In this document: piece by piece, positions 24,818-33,765 of the stretch | How the letters are laid out: each line of letters starts with the position of its first letter | Numbering within the stretch: position 1 is the stretch's first letter | DNA from: Phycisphaerales bacterium | GTDB taxonomy: Bacteria; Planctomycetota; Phycisphaerae; Sedimentisphaerales; Anaerobacaceae | Direction of reading: 5' to 3' | NCBI GenBank assembly: GCA_030602885.1 | Contig: JAUVYV010000014.1 | Coordinates: 1-64,000 of the forward strand | DNA: 64,000 nucleotides | Position numbers and translations under genes: made by a program | The notes under the pieces: model-generated | Database searches by the model: none | What the model saw: only the letters and a program-made list of their open reading frames with translations | What the model was told of the DNA's origin: nothing

Positions 24818-26416
24818 ATGGCTGATGCCGGCAAAGAATCAGATATTTGTGAAATAGAAGATGCCCTGTCGATTTTGCAAAGTGAGAACGACCTCCTTCG
24901 GCAGGAGAATGAGAAGCTGTCGCAGCAAGCGGAAGGAGCAGCGGCGGCCAATGCGCACGCAGCGGAGCTAATGGCGGAGCTGGAAGACAGAAATGAGCAG
25001 CTTAGAACTGAGATAGAAAACAGGGAATATCTCGAGACGGAGTTACGGAAATTCAATGAGCAGATGGAAAGGCGTATCAAAGACCGCACGGCGAAACTAA
25101 GGGCATTGAACAAGCACTTAGAGAAAGAGATTGCGGAGCACGCCAAGGCGGAGCAGCTCCTGAAGGCGAGGACGGAGCAAGCCATTGGCCATCAGAGTAT
25201 TCTGTTGAAATTAGCCACTATAGAAAGGGAGGACCTTGCTTCAACACTCAAAGGGATAACGGAGGAGGCGTCCGAAACACTCGATGTGGAGCGTGTGGGT
25301 ATCTGGTTTTTCAATGAGGACAGGTCGGAAATAGTGTGCGAGGACCTGTACAATCGCGGTGCAGGCGAGCACGAGACGGGGCAGAGGCTTCGGGCATGCG
25401 ACTATCCGCGGTATTTTGAGGCGATGGAGAAGAGCCGGATTATTGCGGCCCATGACGCTCAGCGCTCTGTGCATACGCGCGAGTTCACCAAAGAGTATCT
25501 GACGCCGCAGGGTATTATGTCGATGCTGGACGTGCCGATAAGGACACACGGAACGGTCGTGGGGGTACTTTGCCATGAACACATGGGCCCGGCGAGGGAA
25601 TGGACACTTGAGGAGCAGGAGTTTGCGGGCTCGGTAGCTGATTTGATCTCGCTCAAGCTGGAGGCGTCCGAACGGAAGAAGGCGGAGGAGGCGTTGGAGA
25701 AGCTCAACAGGGAGTTAAGCTCAACGGTAGAAGAGCTGAGCCGGTCGAACCGGCAGCTTCGGGATTTCGTGCACATAGCGGCGCATGATTTAAAGACGCC
25801 GCTGCGCGGGATCGGGACTCTGGCGGACTGGATATCAATGGATTACGGCGACAAGTTTGACGAACAAGGCAGGGAGCAGGTGAGACTGCTGGCGGCACGG
25901 GTGAAGCGCATGGACAGACTAATTAACAGCATGCTTGAATATTCGAGGATTGTGCGTAACAACGCCAGAGAGCAGGAGGTCAGTTTGAGCGAACTGGTGA
26001 GCGAATTAATCAAAGATATCGAAGTGCCATCCAACATAGAAATCATCCTTGAAGAGGATTTGCCGAAGATTGTGTGCGAGAGGGGACATCTGGAACGGGT
26101 GTTCTGGAATTTGCTGAGCAATGCCGTGAAATATATGGACAAGCGCGAGGGGAGAATCCGGGTTGGGTGCGTGGACGAGGAGGGGTTTTGGAAGTTCAGC
26201 GTGAGCGACAACGGCTGTGGTATCGAACCGAGGCATTTTGAGCGTATCTTCAAGATATATCAGACGCTGTCGGACAGAGCCGGCCCGGAGAATATCGGAG
26301 TCGGGCTGACGGTAGCGAAAAAGATAATCGAATTATATAACGGGAAGATTTGGGTGGAGTCGAGGCCGGGGGAAGGGAGCACGTTTTTCTTTACACTCGG
26401 GAAAGGTCAGAAGTGA
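24818..26416 (+). CDS. GAF-domain sensor histidine kinase
   Basis: The product has 532 residues and is soluble (no membrane helix). A long coiled coil (about 15-135) leads to a GAF domain (about 140-285; LDVERVGIWFFNEDRSEIVC and SMLDVPIRTHGTVVGVLCHEH). After a second coiled coil, the dimerisation helix carries the phospho-acceptor His in IAAHDLKTPLRGI. The HATPase domain shows the N box FWNLLSNAVKYM, G1 VSDNGCGI and G2 GVGLTVAKKIIELY. The NxxxF/F-box architecture resembles bacteriophytochrome-type kinases. No response regulator is adjacent, so the partner is elsewhere. A strong intrinsic terminator follows at 26460. Confidence 0.93.
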   Translation: MADAGKESDICEIEDALSILQSENDLLRQENEKLSQQAEGAAAANAHAAELMAELEDRNEQLRTEIENREYLETELRKFNEQMERRIKDRTAKLRALNKHLEKEIAEHAKAEQLLKARTEQAIGHQSILLKLATIEREDLASTLKGITEEASETLDVERVGIWFFNEDRSEIVCEDLYNRGAGEHETGQRLRACDYPRYFEAMEKSRIIAAHDAQRSVHTREFTKEYLTPQGIMSMLDVPIRTHGTVVGVLCHEHMGPAREWTLEEQEFAGSVADLISLKLEASERKKAEEALEKLNRELSSTVEELSRSNRQLRDFVHIAAHDLKTPLRGIGTLADWISMDYGDKFDEQGREQVRLLAARVKRMDRLINSMLEYSRIVRNNAREQEVSLSELVSELIKDIEVPSNIEIILEEDLPKIVCERGHLERVFWNLLSNAVKYMDKREGRIRVGCVDEEGFWKFSVSDNGCGIEPRHFERIFKIYQTLSDRAGPENIGVGLTVAKKIIELYNGKIWVESRPGEGSTFFFTLGKGQK

Positions 26417-26459
26417 CGTTTCCGCAGAGAGTATAGCAATAGGAATTCGAACCGAGATG

Positions 26460-26488
26460 ATGGCCGTGCGATGCACGGCCATTTTTTT
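26460..26488 (+). terminator. Intrinsic terminator after the histidine kinase
   Basis: A perfect 10-bp stem ATGGCCGTGC / GCACGGCCAT with a three-base loop is followed by seven T residues. Confidence 0.95.
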
Positions 26489-26600
26489 AGATGTTCGGTG
26501 GTGACTGGTATGGGGCTGTTTGAAGGGGGGGTGTTGTGTTATAATCGCAACTCCGAGCTGCAAATAGCTTTGTGGATGGTGTGTAAAGTGGAGAGTTGTG

Positions 26601-27926
26601 ATGGCGTTGCCGGTGGTGGCGATAATAGGTCGGCCTAATGTCGGCAAGAGCAGTTTATTGAATGCTCTTGCGGGAGAGATGATAAGCATAGTCGAGCCGA
26701 GGCCGGGTGTGACGCGGGACCGGGTGAGCACAATTATCGGCAGGGACGAGAGGTATTTCGAGCTGGTGGATACCGGGGGGTATGGCATAGTTGATGCGGA
26801 CCATCTTGAGGAGCACATCGAGGATCAGATCCGTCAGGCGATAGAGTCGGCTAATCTTGTTTTGTTTATGGTTGATATTCGCGACGGTGTTGTGCCGTTG
26901 GATGAGGCGATAGCGAGGCTGCTGCGTAAGGAGGGGCTTGGCGTGATAGGGGTGGCGAACAAGGCGGACACAGCGAAGCTGTTTCCGTCGGCGGGAGAAT
27001 TTGCCAGGCTTGGGTTCGGTGAGTTTCTATGTGTATCGGCGAAGAACCCCGGCTCGCCGGGGAACAAGGCGGTACTGCTGGAGAAGGTTTTTGAGAGCAT
27101 CGAACACTTCGAAGGGGCGAAGCCGGCGGAGCCGGTGATGAAGATAGCGGTGATAGGCAAGCGTAATGCGGGCAAGAGCACGATGGTGAATGCGATGGTG
27201 GGGAGCGAGCGTGTGATAGTGAGCGAGACGCCGGGGACGACGAGAGACGCGATCGATGTACGGTTCGAGAAGGACGGGCGTACGATAGTGGTGATTGACA
27301 CGGCGGGGATGCGCAAGAAGAGCAAGATGGCGGACAGCGTTGAGTTTTACAGTTATGTTCGGGCGACGAAATCGATTCGGCGTGCGGACGTCGTGCTTTT
27401 GATGACAGATGCGACGGTTCCGATTTCTCAGGTGGACAAGAAAATAGCGAAGTTCATCGCGGACGAATACAAGGGCTGTATAATCGTGGTGAACAAGTGG
27501 GATCTGGCAAAGGGGCGTGCGGTGACGGGCGACTATGAGGAATATCTCGGCAAGTGTCTGCCCGGGCTGCGTTACGCGCCGATAGCGTTTACGACGGCGA
27601 CGGAGAGCAAGAACGTTCAGGGTGTGCTGGATTTGGCGGCAGAGATATTCAAGCAGGTGACGATGCGGATTGCAACGGCGAAGCTGAACAAGGCGTTCGA
27701 GGTTATCAAGGAAGCGCGGGGTGGGGGCGTCAAAGCAAGAAAGGGTCGGCCCAAAATTTATTATGCGACGCAGATAGCGGTGAATCCTGTAACGATACTG
27801 ATGTTTGTGAACAGGCCCGAGCTTTTCGATTCGAATTACAGGCGGTTTATTGTCGGTAAGCTGCGGGAGCTTCTGCCCATAGATGAGGTGCCGATACGGA
27901 TTTTAACCCGCGCGCACCGTGAGTAA
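26601..27926 (+). CDS. der: Ribosome-assembly GTPase Der (EngA)
   Basis: Der has two tandem GTPase domains and helps mature the 50S subunit. The 441-residue product shows domain 1 with GRPNVGKSS, DTGG and NKAD, and domain 2 with GKRNAGKST, DTAGM and NKWD. A C-terminal KH-like domain ends PIRILTRAHRE. ATG 26601 is chosen because GGAGAG lies five bases upstream; an in-frame GTG directly before it is too close. A TATAAT at 26540-26545 is a likely -10. The end overlaps the region of the cstA start, suggesting co-transcription. Confidence 0.97.
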   Translation: MALPVVAIIGRPNVGKSSLLNALAGEMISIVEPRPGVTRDRVSTIIGRDERYFELVDTGGYGIVDADHLEEHIEDQIRQAIESANLVLFMVDIRDGVVPLDEAIARLLRKEGLGVIGVANKADTAKLFPSAGEFARLGFGEFLCVSAKNPGSPGNKAVLLEKVFESIEHFEGAKPAEPVMKIAVIGKRNAGKSTMVNAMVGSERVIVSETPGTTRDAIDVRFEKDGRTIVVIDTAGMRKKSKMADSVEFYSYVRATKSIRRADVVLLMTDATVPISQVDKKIAKFIADEYKGCIIVVNKWDLAKGRAVTGDYEEYLGKCLPGLRYAPIAFTTATESKNVQGVLDLAAEIFKQVTMRIATAKLNKAFEVIKEARGGGVKARKGRPKIYYATQIAVNPVTILMFVNRPELFDSNYRRFIVGKLRELLPIDEVPIRILTRAHRE

Positions 27927-27948
27927 AGATTTAGCGGGGAAAGTGGAA

Positions 27949-29703
27949 ATGGAAGTGCTGATATTGATGGTGGTTTGCGGAGGGGGGTATCTGATCGCCT
28001 ATCATACTTATGGGCGGTTTCTGGCTAAGAAGATATTCAAGCTTGACCCGGCTGCGCCGGTACCTTCGAAGGAATTAGAGGACGGGGTCGATTATGTTCC
28101 GGCGAGGAAAGGGATAATATTCGGTCATCATTTCACATCGATAGCAGGGACAGGGCCGATAGTGGGGCCTGCGATTGGGATTATCTGGGGCTGGCTTCCG
28201 GCGATACTTTGGGTGACGCTGGGCAGCATATTAATGGGGGCGGTCCACGACTTCGGGACGCTGGTTGTCTCGATGCGGAACGAGGGCAAGAGCATATCTG
28301 AGGCGGCGGCGAAGTACATAAACAAACGTGTTCGCTTCATATTTTTTATCGTAGTGTTTTTGGCGCTGCTCCTTGTGATAGCGGTATTCGGGGTGGTGAT
28401 AGCTTTAGTGTTTGCGCAGTTTCCAAGCTCGGTGGTTCCGGTATGGCTTCAGATACCGATAGCGGTTGGGTTGGGTTATGTGGTTTACAGGCGCAACGCA
28501 AGTGTGGTTGCGTCAACGGTTGCGGCGGTCTTGGGGATGTACGTGACTATCTGGGTGGGTGCGTTTGCGAACGAGCACTGGCCCGGTCTGTTTGCGCTGG
28601 ACGGGTTCGGCGGGATGCCCGCCACGGGCATCTGGACGATAGCGCTTTTGATTTATGCATGGGTGGCTTCGACGCTTCCTGTGACGATGTTGTTGCAGCC
28701 ACGGGATTACATCAATGCGTGGCAGCTTTTCATAATGATGGGTCTGCTGGCCAGCGGCGTGACGGCGGCGGCGCTGAAGGGCGAGCTTTCGATGGTAGCG
28801 CCTGCGATAAGCGAGCCGGGGCCGGATGTGCCGTCGCTCTGGCCTTTGATGTTTGTGACGATTGCGTGCGGAGCGATAAGCGGGTTTCATTCTTTAGTGG
28901 CGAGCGGAACAAGCCCGAAGCAGGTCTCGAACGAGAGGGACTGTCAGTTTGTGGGATACGGCTCGATGCTATTAGAGGGATTCCTGGCGGTCCTTGTTTT
29001 GCTCTGTGTAGGCGCGGGGATAGGGATGGCATACAAAACGGGGTCGGGAGAGCTGCTCGTCGGTCGAGCGGCGTGGGCGGAGCATTACGGTTCGTGGGCG
29101 GGGGCCTCGGGTCTCGGGGCGAAGCTGACGGCGGTGGTCATAGGTGCTGCGAATATGATGGGGACACTCGGCGTGCCGGAGTCGGTTGGGATAGCGCTGA
29201 TGGGTGTATTTATAGCATCTTTTGCGGGTACGACGTTAGATACATCGGTTCGAATCCAGCGTTATGTGATAAGTGAGCTGGCCACGGATTTGCGGATTAA
29301 ACCACTAACGAACCGGTGGACAGCGACGAGTTTTGCCGTGGTTACGGCGGCGGTTCTTGCGTTTGTAACGGGTGCGGACGGTAAGGGGGCGATGATATTG
29401 TGGCCCCTGTTCGGGAACGCTAATCAGCTTTTGGCGGCGCTGGCGCTTTTGGTGGTGACGCTTTATCTAAAGAGCAAAGGCGGTTTGAAATTCGTGGTAA
29501 GCGCCGTGCCGTGTTTGATTATGTTAGTGATAACGACGTGGTCGATGGTGAAGAACGGGCAGATATTCATCGCGGACGAGAAATGGCTCTTGGTTGTGAT
29601 AGGGGCAGGTATATTCGTTCTGGCGCTCTGGATGACGGTTGAGGCGGTGGCGGTGTTCTTTACTCGGTCAGGGCGGGGCCGGTTTGAGGGGGCAGGGCAG
29701 TGA
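27949..29703 (+). CDS. cstA: Carbon starvation CstA-family transporter
   Basis: The product is a 584-residue integral membrane protein of the CstA/BtsT family, which imports pyruvate or peptides. The N-terminal pattern YHTYGRFLAKKIF, GVDYVPARKGIIFGHHFTSIAG and GPIVGPAIGIIWGWLP is diagnostic, followed by about 14 further hydrophobic helices. ATG 27949 (MEVLILMVVCGGGYLIAY) matches the usual short N-terminus. A GTG at 27919, inside the der stop, would add ten residues. The 3' end overlaps the opposing ybbR-like gene by 44 bases, so the two converge without room for a separate terminator. Confidence 0.92.
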   Translation: MEVLILMVVCGGGYLIAYHTYGRFLAKKIFKLDPAAPVPSKELEDGVDYVPARKGIIFGHHFTSIAGTGPIVGPAIGIIWGWLPAILWVTLGSILMGAVHDFGTLVVSMRNEGKSISEAAAKYINKRVRFIFFIVVFLALLLVIAVFGVVIALVFAQFPSSVVPVWLQIPIAVGLGYVVYRRNASVVASTVAAVLGMYVTIWVGAFANEHWPGLFALDGFGGMPATGIWTIALLIYAWVASTLPVTMLLQPRDYINAWQLFIMMGLLASGVTAAALKGELSMVAPAISEPGPDVPSLWPLMFVTIACGAISGFHSLVASGTSPKQVSNERDCQFVGYGSMLLEGFLAVLVLLCVGAGIGMAYKTGSGELLVGRAAWAEHYGSWAGASGLGAKLTAVVIGAANMMGTLGVPESVGIALMGVFIASFAGTTLDTSVRIQRYVISELATDLRIKPLTNRWTATSFAVVTAAVLAFVTGADGKGAMILWPLFGNANQLLAALALLVVTLYLKSKGGLKFVVSAVPCLIMLVITTWSMVKNGQIFIADEKWLLVVIGAGIFVLALWMTVEAVAVFFTRSGRGRFEGAGQ

Positions 29704-30706
29704 CGGGCACGAGCTTAAAGCGGGCCTGAGCGGGGGCCTTGCTGAGCTGTATCTCATCGGTTCGGACGAAGTCCTGTGGGAAGTTGTAGAGGAGCTCTCT
29801 TCTGAGGTCGGTTTCAGCAGTATCTTTGTCGGTGTCGTCGATTTCGAGTATGACGTGGAATCTCATGTTCTCATAGGCGCGCCTGGCCCGGGGTGTGGCT
29901 TTAACAGTAACAGGCCCCATAACGACATCAGGGTTTGTCAGCTCGACCTCGTATTTCCCCTGAAGAGTAGCGCTGAGTGAGAATCCGAGCCGTATGTTTG
30001 TGATGGTGTATTCCTGGAGTCGGTCGGGCTCTTTCGGGGTAGAGATTTTGACTGTTGTCGGTGCCTCTCTGGTCTGATTTGCCGCGAGCTCGACGTATGG
30101 GGTTTTTTCGATAGGCGCCAGTCGGGCCTGTTCAATGTCTCTTCGGGTAAGTCGTACCTTAGCAACGAGGGCGTCTCCGCTTCGGTCTGCAGGAACGGGC
30201 GCCTCTATTGTAGGGGGCTCGCTGGCAGCGCCGTTGATGAGATTTTGGTTTTCGTCGATACACTTGACGACGAGGGTTTTTTTCTCGAGCGCGACGACGG
30301 TTACGTTAACGGCGTTTGGCTCGGCGGAGCCGACAGTGAGGCCGAGCCGTCTTATCTTATCGTTTCTTCCGACGAAGCCGGCGACGTCGAGAGTGTATTC
30401 GCCGGGTTTGGTCATCTGCTCATGCTCGGGGTTCAGAAAGAACTCGGGTACAAAGGAGCCGTCGTTGAGTTTTCTTCTTATGTCTGCGATTCTCCTGACC
30501 GAGCCGGTGAGGACGAGCTTTTTGAGGGGGACGATGGTCCGGCCGGTGAAGCTGACCCAAAAGTTTGGGTTGACGGGCTTTGCGATGCTGACTTCAGCAT
30601 TGGAGACGGTATATTCATCTTCAAGCGCGAGGTCGGCCCAGACCCAGATGAGGGCTGTGAGGAAGATGGTAATGAGTATCTTTCCGAGGTTAACTCTTCT
30701 TTTCAT
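29660..30706 (-). CDS. YbbR-domain protein (CdaR-like)
   Basis: The product has 348 residues. One N-terminal membrane helix (ILITIFLTALIWVWADLAL) precedes several YbbR-type repeats of extracytoplasmic beta structure, for example PLKKLVLTGSVRRIADIR. In Firmicutes the YbbR protein CdaR is encoded next to cdaA and modulates cyclic di-AMP synthesis. The same order is found here, with the cyclase gene 82 bases upstream on the same strand, so a CdaR role is the best guess. The rest of the sequence is diverged. Confidence 0.72.
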   Translation of the reverse strand: MKRRVNLGKILITIFLTALIWVWADLALEDEYTVSNAEVSIAKPVNPNFWVSFTGRTIVPLKKLVLTGSVRRIADIRRKLNDGSFVPEFFLNPEHEQMTKPGEYTLDVAGFVGRNDKIRRLGLTVGSAEPNAVNVTVVALEKKTLVVKCIDENQNLINGAASEPPTIEAPVPADRSGDALVAKVRLTRRDIEQARLAPIEKTPYVELAANQTREAPTTVKISTPKEPDRLQEYTITNIRLGFSLSATLQGKYEVELTNPDVVMGPVTVKATPRARRAYENMRFHVILEIDDTDKDTAETDLRRELLYNFPQDFVRTDEIQLSKAPAQARFKLVPVTALPPQTGPALTE

Positions 30707-30788
30707 AGTGACAACGGTTCGCCTTGCTCGCGTTTTTGTTTGCGGTGGTCTGTTATGTTTATCCTTCAGGGCATTGTGTTTTTTGTGT

Positions 30789-31634
30789 TCAGGCCTTATG
30801 TTTTCTGAGTTTTCCTACAACGGCGGCGGTGAATGCGGGGCTGGCGACTTCGTGCATAACGCTAATGAGTCGTCTCCTGAGCTGCGTATTGTCGAGGTTT
30901 CTGGTCAGTCGGCCGTCCTCTGCGAGGGAGACGGTACCTGTTTCTTCGCTGACGACGATGCAGACGGCGTCTGAGCCGGTTGTTATTCCGACGGCAGCGC
31001 GGTGTCTTGAGCCGAACTCCGTACCGTCGAGGGTACCGGCTTCGGCGAGGGGGAGCTGGACATTTGCGGCGAGGACTCTGTCGGCCCTGATGATAACGGC
31101 CATGTCATGCAGGGCTGTGCCGGGATAAAAGATGGTCTTGAGCAGCTCGGCAGAGACCCTTGCACCGATCCGGGTGCCGGTTTCGATGAACTCGCCGAGA
31201 GCGACGCGTTTTTCGACGACGATGATTGCACCGGTTTTCGTTTTTGCAAGGTCTGCGACTGCAGCGACAAGCTCTTCGACCGTTCTGGCAAGGTGTTGCG
31301 AAGAGCCGGCAAGAAATTTGGGCTGTCCTATTCTGATGAGCGCTCTTCTGATTTCGGGCTGGAATGCGACAACAGCAATGATGAGGACGGCGATGAGGAA
31401 TCCCTTGAAGAGGTATTCGAGTCGTTCGAACTGTGAACGTTCGGTTATGAGGTTGAGTATGAGGACGCCGGCGATGAGTATGAAGATGACACCGCGGAAG
31501 AGGCGCTCGCCGCGAGTACCTTCGAGGAAATCGACGGCCCAGTAAACGACGAGGCTGATAAGAAACAGTTCGACGGCAACGACCCACCAAGGATTCTGTG
31601 CGACTCGAAAAAAGTAGTTGATGAGCGTTTCCAC
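30789..31634 (-). CDS. cdaA: Diadenylate cyclase CdaA-type
   Basis: This enzyme makes cyclic di-AMP from two ATP. The 281-residue product has three membrane helices (about 15-35, 45-65, 72-95) and then a DAC domain. It shows GAIIVVEKRVAL, FYPGTALHDMAVII and GSRHRAAVGIT, ending with IVSEETGTVSLAEDG. The start is GTG with AAGGGA upstream. The metal-binding DGA motif reads Asp177-Met178-Ala179 instead of Asp-Gly-Ala, while the RHR motif is intact, so catalysis is likely but should be tested. It lies between a small lipoprotein gene and the YbbR-like gene in one leftward operon. Confidence 0.93.
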   Translation of the reverse strand: METLINYFFRVAQNPWWVVAVELFLISLVVYWAVDFLEGTRGERLFRGVIFILIAGVLILNLITERSQFERLEYLFKGFLIAVLIIAVVAFQPEIRRALIRIGQPKFLAGSSQHLARTVEELVAAVADLAKTKTGAIIVVEKRVALGEFIETGTRIGARVSAELLKTIFYPGTALHDMAVIIRADRVLAANVQLPLAEAGTLDGTEFGSRHRAAVGITTGSDAVCIVVSEETGTVSLAEDGRLTRNLDNTQLRRRLISVMHEVASPAFTAAVVGKLRKHKA

Positions 31635-31698
31635 GAATCAAATCCCTTTGAACGCATACGTGCACAACGGTGGAAGGTTGTGCGCTTATCCCTACAGT

Positions 31699-31923
31699 TT
31701 AGGGAATCCTGTTTTCGGTGAGCCTGCTGGGTCGGTCGAGCAAGAGCACCTTATCGATATCTTCCATCATCATCTGTCGGTTTGTGTTGAGGACCCCCAG
31801 ATGCCTTCGATGGCCTTCGTCGGTGGTTTCGCCGGGCTGGCTGAAGAAGGCACAGCCGGAGGAGAGAAAGACGAGTGCACACAAGGTAACATTCAGAATG
31901 GTCAAAGCCAAAGTTTTTTTCAT
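31699..31923 (-). CDS. Small lipoprotein upstream of cdaA
   Basis: The product has 74 residues. ATG 31923 is preceded by AGGGA. It opens KKTLALTILNVTLCALVFLSSGC, a lipoprotein signal with lipobox LSSGC. The mature part is only about 50 residues and polar (HRRHLGVLNTNRQMMMEDIDKVLLLD). No family is recognised. The 64-base gap to cdaA on the same strand suggests co-transcription. Confidence 0.7.
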   Translation of the reverse strand: MKKTLALTILNVTLCALVFLSSGCAFFSQPGETTDEGHRRHLGVLNTNRQMMMEDIDKVLLLDRPSRLTENRIP

Positions 31924-32148
31924 TGCGTTTTCCCTATTTAAAACCAGCAAGCCAGCTTAACACAAGCCAGTGTTGTTGTAGAACCCGCCGGCGGACGTAT
32001 CACACAAAACAACAAATCACCCCACTGACCAGTTGTTATTATAGCGGGTCGGGCGGTGCTTGTCAACGGAAAAATGACGTCAGAGACAGGTTATGGGGGC
32101 GGCCGGGGCCGGTTTGGGATGGTTCGGTGTGGGCAAAGATAAGAATTC

Positions 32149-32178
32149 TTGACGTAGGTGTGTTTTTTAACGTATAAT
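32149..32178 (+). promoter_or_regulatory. Sigma-70-type promoter for the WYL regulator
   Basis: TTGACG and a perfect TATAAT are spaced 18 bases apart. The start codon of the regulator lies about 60 bases downstream. Confidence 0.8.
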
Positions 32179-32238
32179 CGGGTGCTTTTTGACAACGGAC
32201 AGACCGGCGGGAGAGGAGTAAAAATTCAGGGGCCGTTT

Positions 32239-33210
32239 ATGAAAACGAGCAGGGTAGGCAGGGTTGTGCAGATTTTAACGACTTTGCAGGCGCGGAAGGA
32301 CTACACTGCGGACGACCTTTCGCAGATGTTCAGGAGAAGCCGGCGGACGATATTCCGTGATTTGAAGGAGCTTCAAAGCATAGGGGTGCCGTACCGGTAT
32401 GATGCAAAGACGAAGGGCTACCGTATTGATCCGGAATTTTTTCTGCCTCCGATAAACCTGACTGTTCGGGAGGCGTTGAGTTTGCTGCTACTGGTCCACA
32501 AGGTGCGAAACCAGGTGCAGCTTCCCTATAAGAATGCGGCATTGCTGGCGGCGCTGAAGATAGAAAACCACCTTCCGCTGAAGATGAGGCGGTACTGCGA
32601 CACTGTTCTTCGTGGGATATCGACGAAGGCGGGCGCACAGGTAGTGACAACTCTTCTGGACTGTACTTTTTCGCAGTTGCAACAGGCGATGTGTCAAAAG
32701 CGCAAAGTCTCTATGCGGTATAACTCTCTTTTCGAAGGAGAGACTATCGAGACGGAGCTATGTCCCTATCACTTGCTGTATAATCAGCGTGCCTGGTACG
32801 TATTGGGGCTGTCGAGTGCGCACGGGGCCGCGCGAACATTTAAGCTAAATCGGATAGAAGAGTTGAGCGTACGAAAACAGCGGTTTTGTGACGGGGAGCA
32901 GTTCGACGTTTATGAGTATTTAGGCAGGGCGTGGTCGATGATACCGGAGGGGCGGATATACAACGTGAAGCTGCATTTTTTAGCCCGAGTCGCGAGTAAT
33001 GTTATGGAGGTTCGGTGGCACAGCACGCAGAAGGCAACTCGGCATGAAGACGGCTCGGCAACGCTTGAGTTCCGGGTGGATGGGCTGGGTGAGATAATAT
33101 GGTGGGTCCTTGGCTACGGGGACCAGGTTCAGGTTCTTGCGCCACGTGAGCTGCGTGAGCGCGTGGTAGCGGCGGCGAAGAATATTATCAAGCTAAACCG
33201 CGGGCTATAG
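32239..33210 (+). CDS. HTH-WYL transcriptional regulator
   Basis: The product has 323 residues. The N-terminal winged helix (RVVQILTTLQARKDYTADDL and SRRTIFRDLKELQSIGVPYRYD) is the DeoR/HTH_11 type. A WYL domain follows around 145-240 (RYNSLFEGETIETELCPYHL, then YNQRAWYVLGLSS), and a C-terminal WCX-like extension. WYL domains bind nucleotide-type ligands, often linked to DNA damage or defence. ATG 32239 has GGGG seven bases upstream and follows a good promoter. It lies 560 bases before dnaN. Confidence 0.92.
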   Translation: MKTSRVGRVVQILTTLQARKDYTADDLSQMFRRSRRTIFRDLKELQSIGVPYRYDAKTKGYRIDPEFFLPPINLTVREALSLLLLVHKVRNQVQLPYKNAALLAALKIENHLPLKMRRYCDTVLRGISTKAGAQVVTTLLDCTFSQLQQAMCQKRKVSMRYNSLFEGETIETELCPYHLLYNQRAWYVLGLSSAHGAARTFKLNRIEELSVRKQRFCDGEQFDVYEYLGRAWSMIPEGRIYNVKLHFLARVASNVMEVRWHSTQKATRHEDGSATLEFRVDGLGEIIWWVLGYGDQVQVLAPRELRERVVAAAKNIIKLNRGL

Positions 33211-33765
33211 AGGCCTGCGGCAGAGCTTGTCGTGGTACTGTAGGCTGATGGACTATCTGATAAGCGTGGGTAAGGTGTTAATAACGTCGTTAGTAACGGC
33301 AGATGCACAACAAGTTAGTAATACCAGCAAGACAGGAAGGTTAGAAATTTGGTAAACGGCAGTAGAACAAGTAACCGGTTTTCCACCGGAATAATCTTTC
33401 GACCGCGCTACGTAAGTCTCTTTTTAATAAGAGGTTGTATCCTGATGACTCCTATAAACCCCCATTACAACACTCTATACTATAACTACTACTATATCTT
33501 TCACTTAGTTTAATAATAGATATAGGGTACGAGTACCCCCCTTGAGCCGGTAGTGTGAAGTACGAGTTCCTTTCTATTTGAGATTATATGCAGCATAAAG
33601 TAGTGAGGGGATAGAAATACCGGATTTGCGCAGGGGGTGGCGGAGCAAGCTGAGGTAAAACGGTTTTGAAAAAAAGGTTGTTATATGAGAAGCTTTGCAG
33701 TAAGTTAGAGCGTGTTGTAAAAGCGGTGTGATGAGGGGAGTTAATGAGAATTATAGAGGTGTATT
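33211..33765. other. AT-rich intergenic region upstream of dnaN
   Basis: No gene is seen in these 555 bases. The middle part (about 33420-33550) is conspicuously AT-rich (ACTATAACTACTACTATATC) in an otherwise GC-rich neighbourhood. One near-match to a DnaA box (TTTTCCACC) lies near 33380 inside a small CCGGT/ACCGG hairpin. It may hold promoters and possibly a helper unwinding element, but true DnaA boxes are missing. Confidence 0.5.

Noticed and set aside
29236-29256. GGTTCGAATCC-like tRNA T-loop
   Set aside because: It lies within the cstA reading frame and no acceptor stem or anticodon arm can be formed around it.
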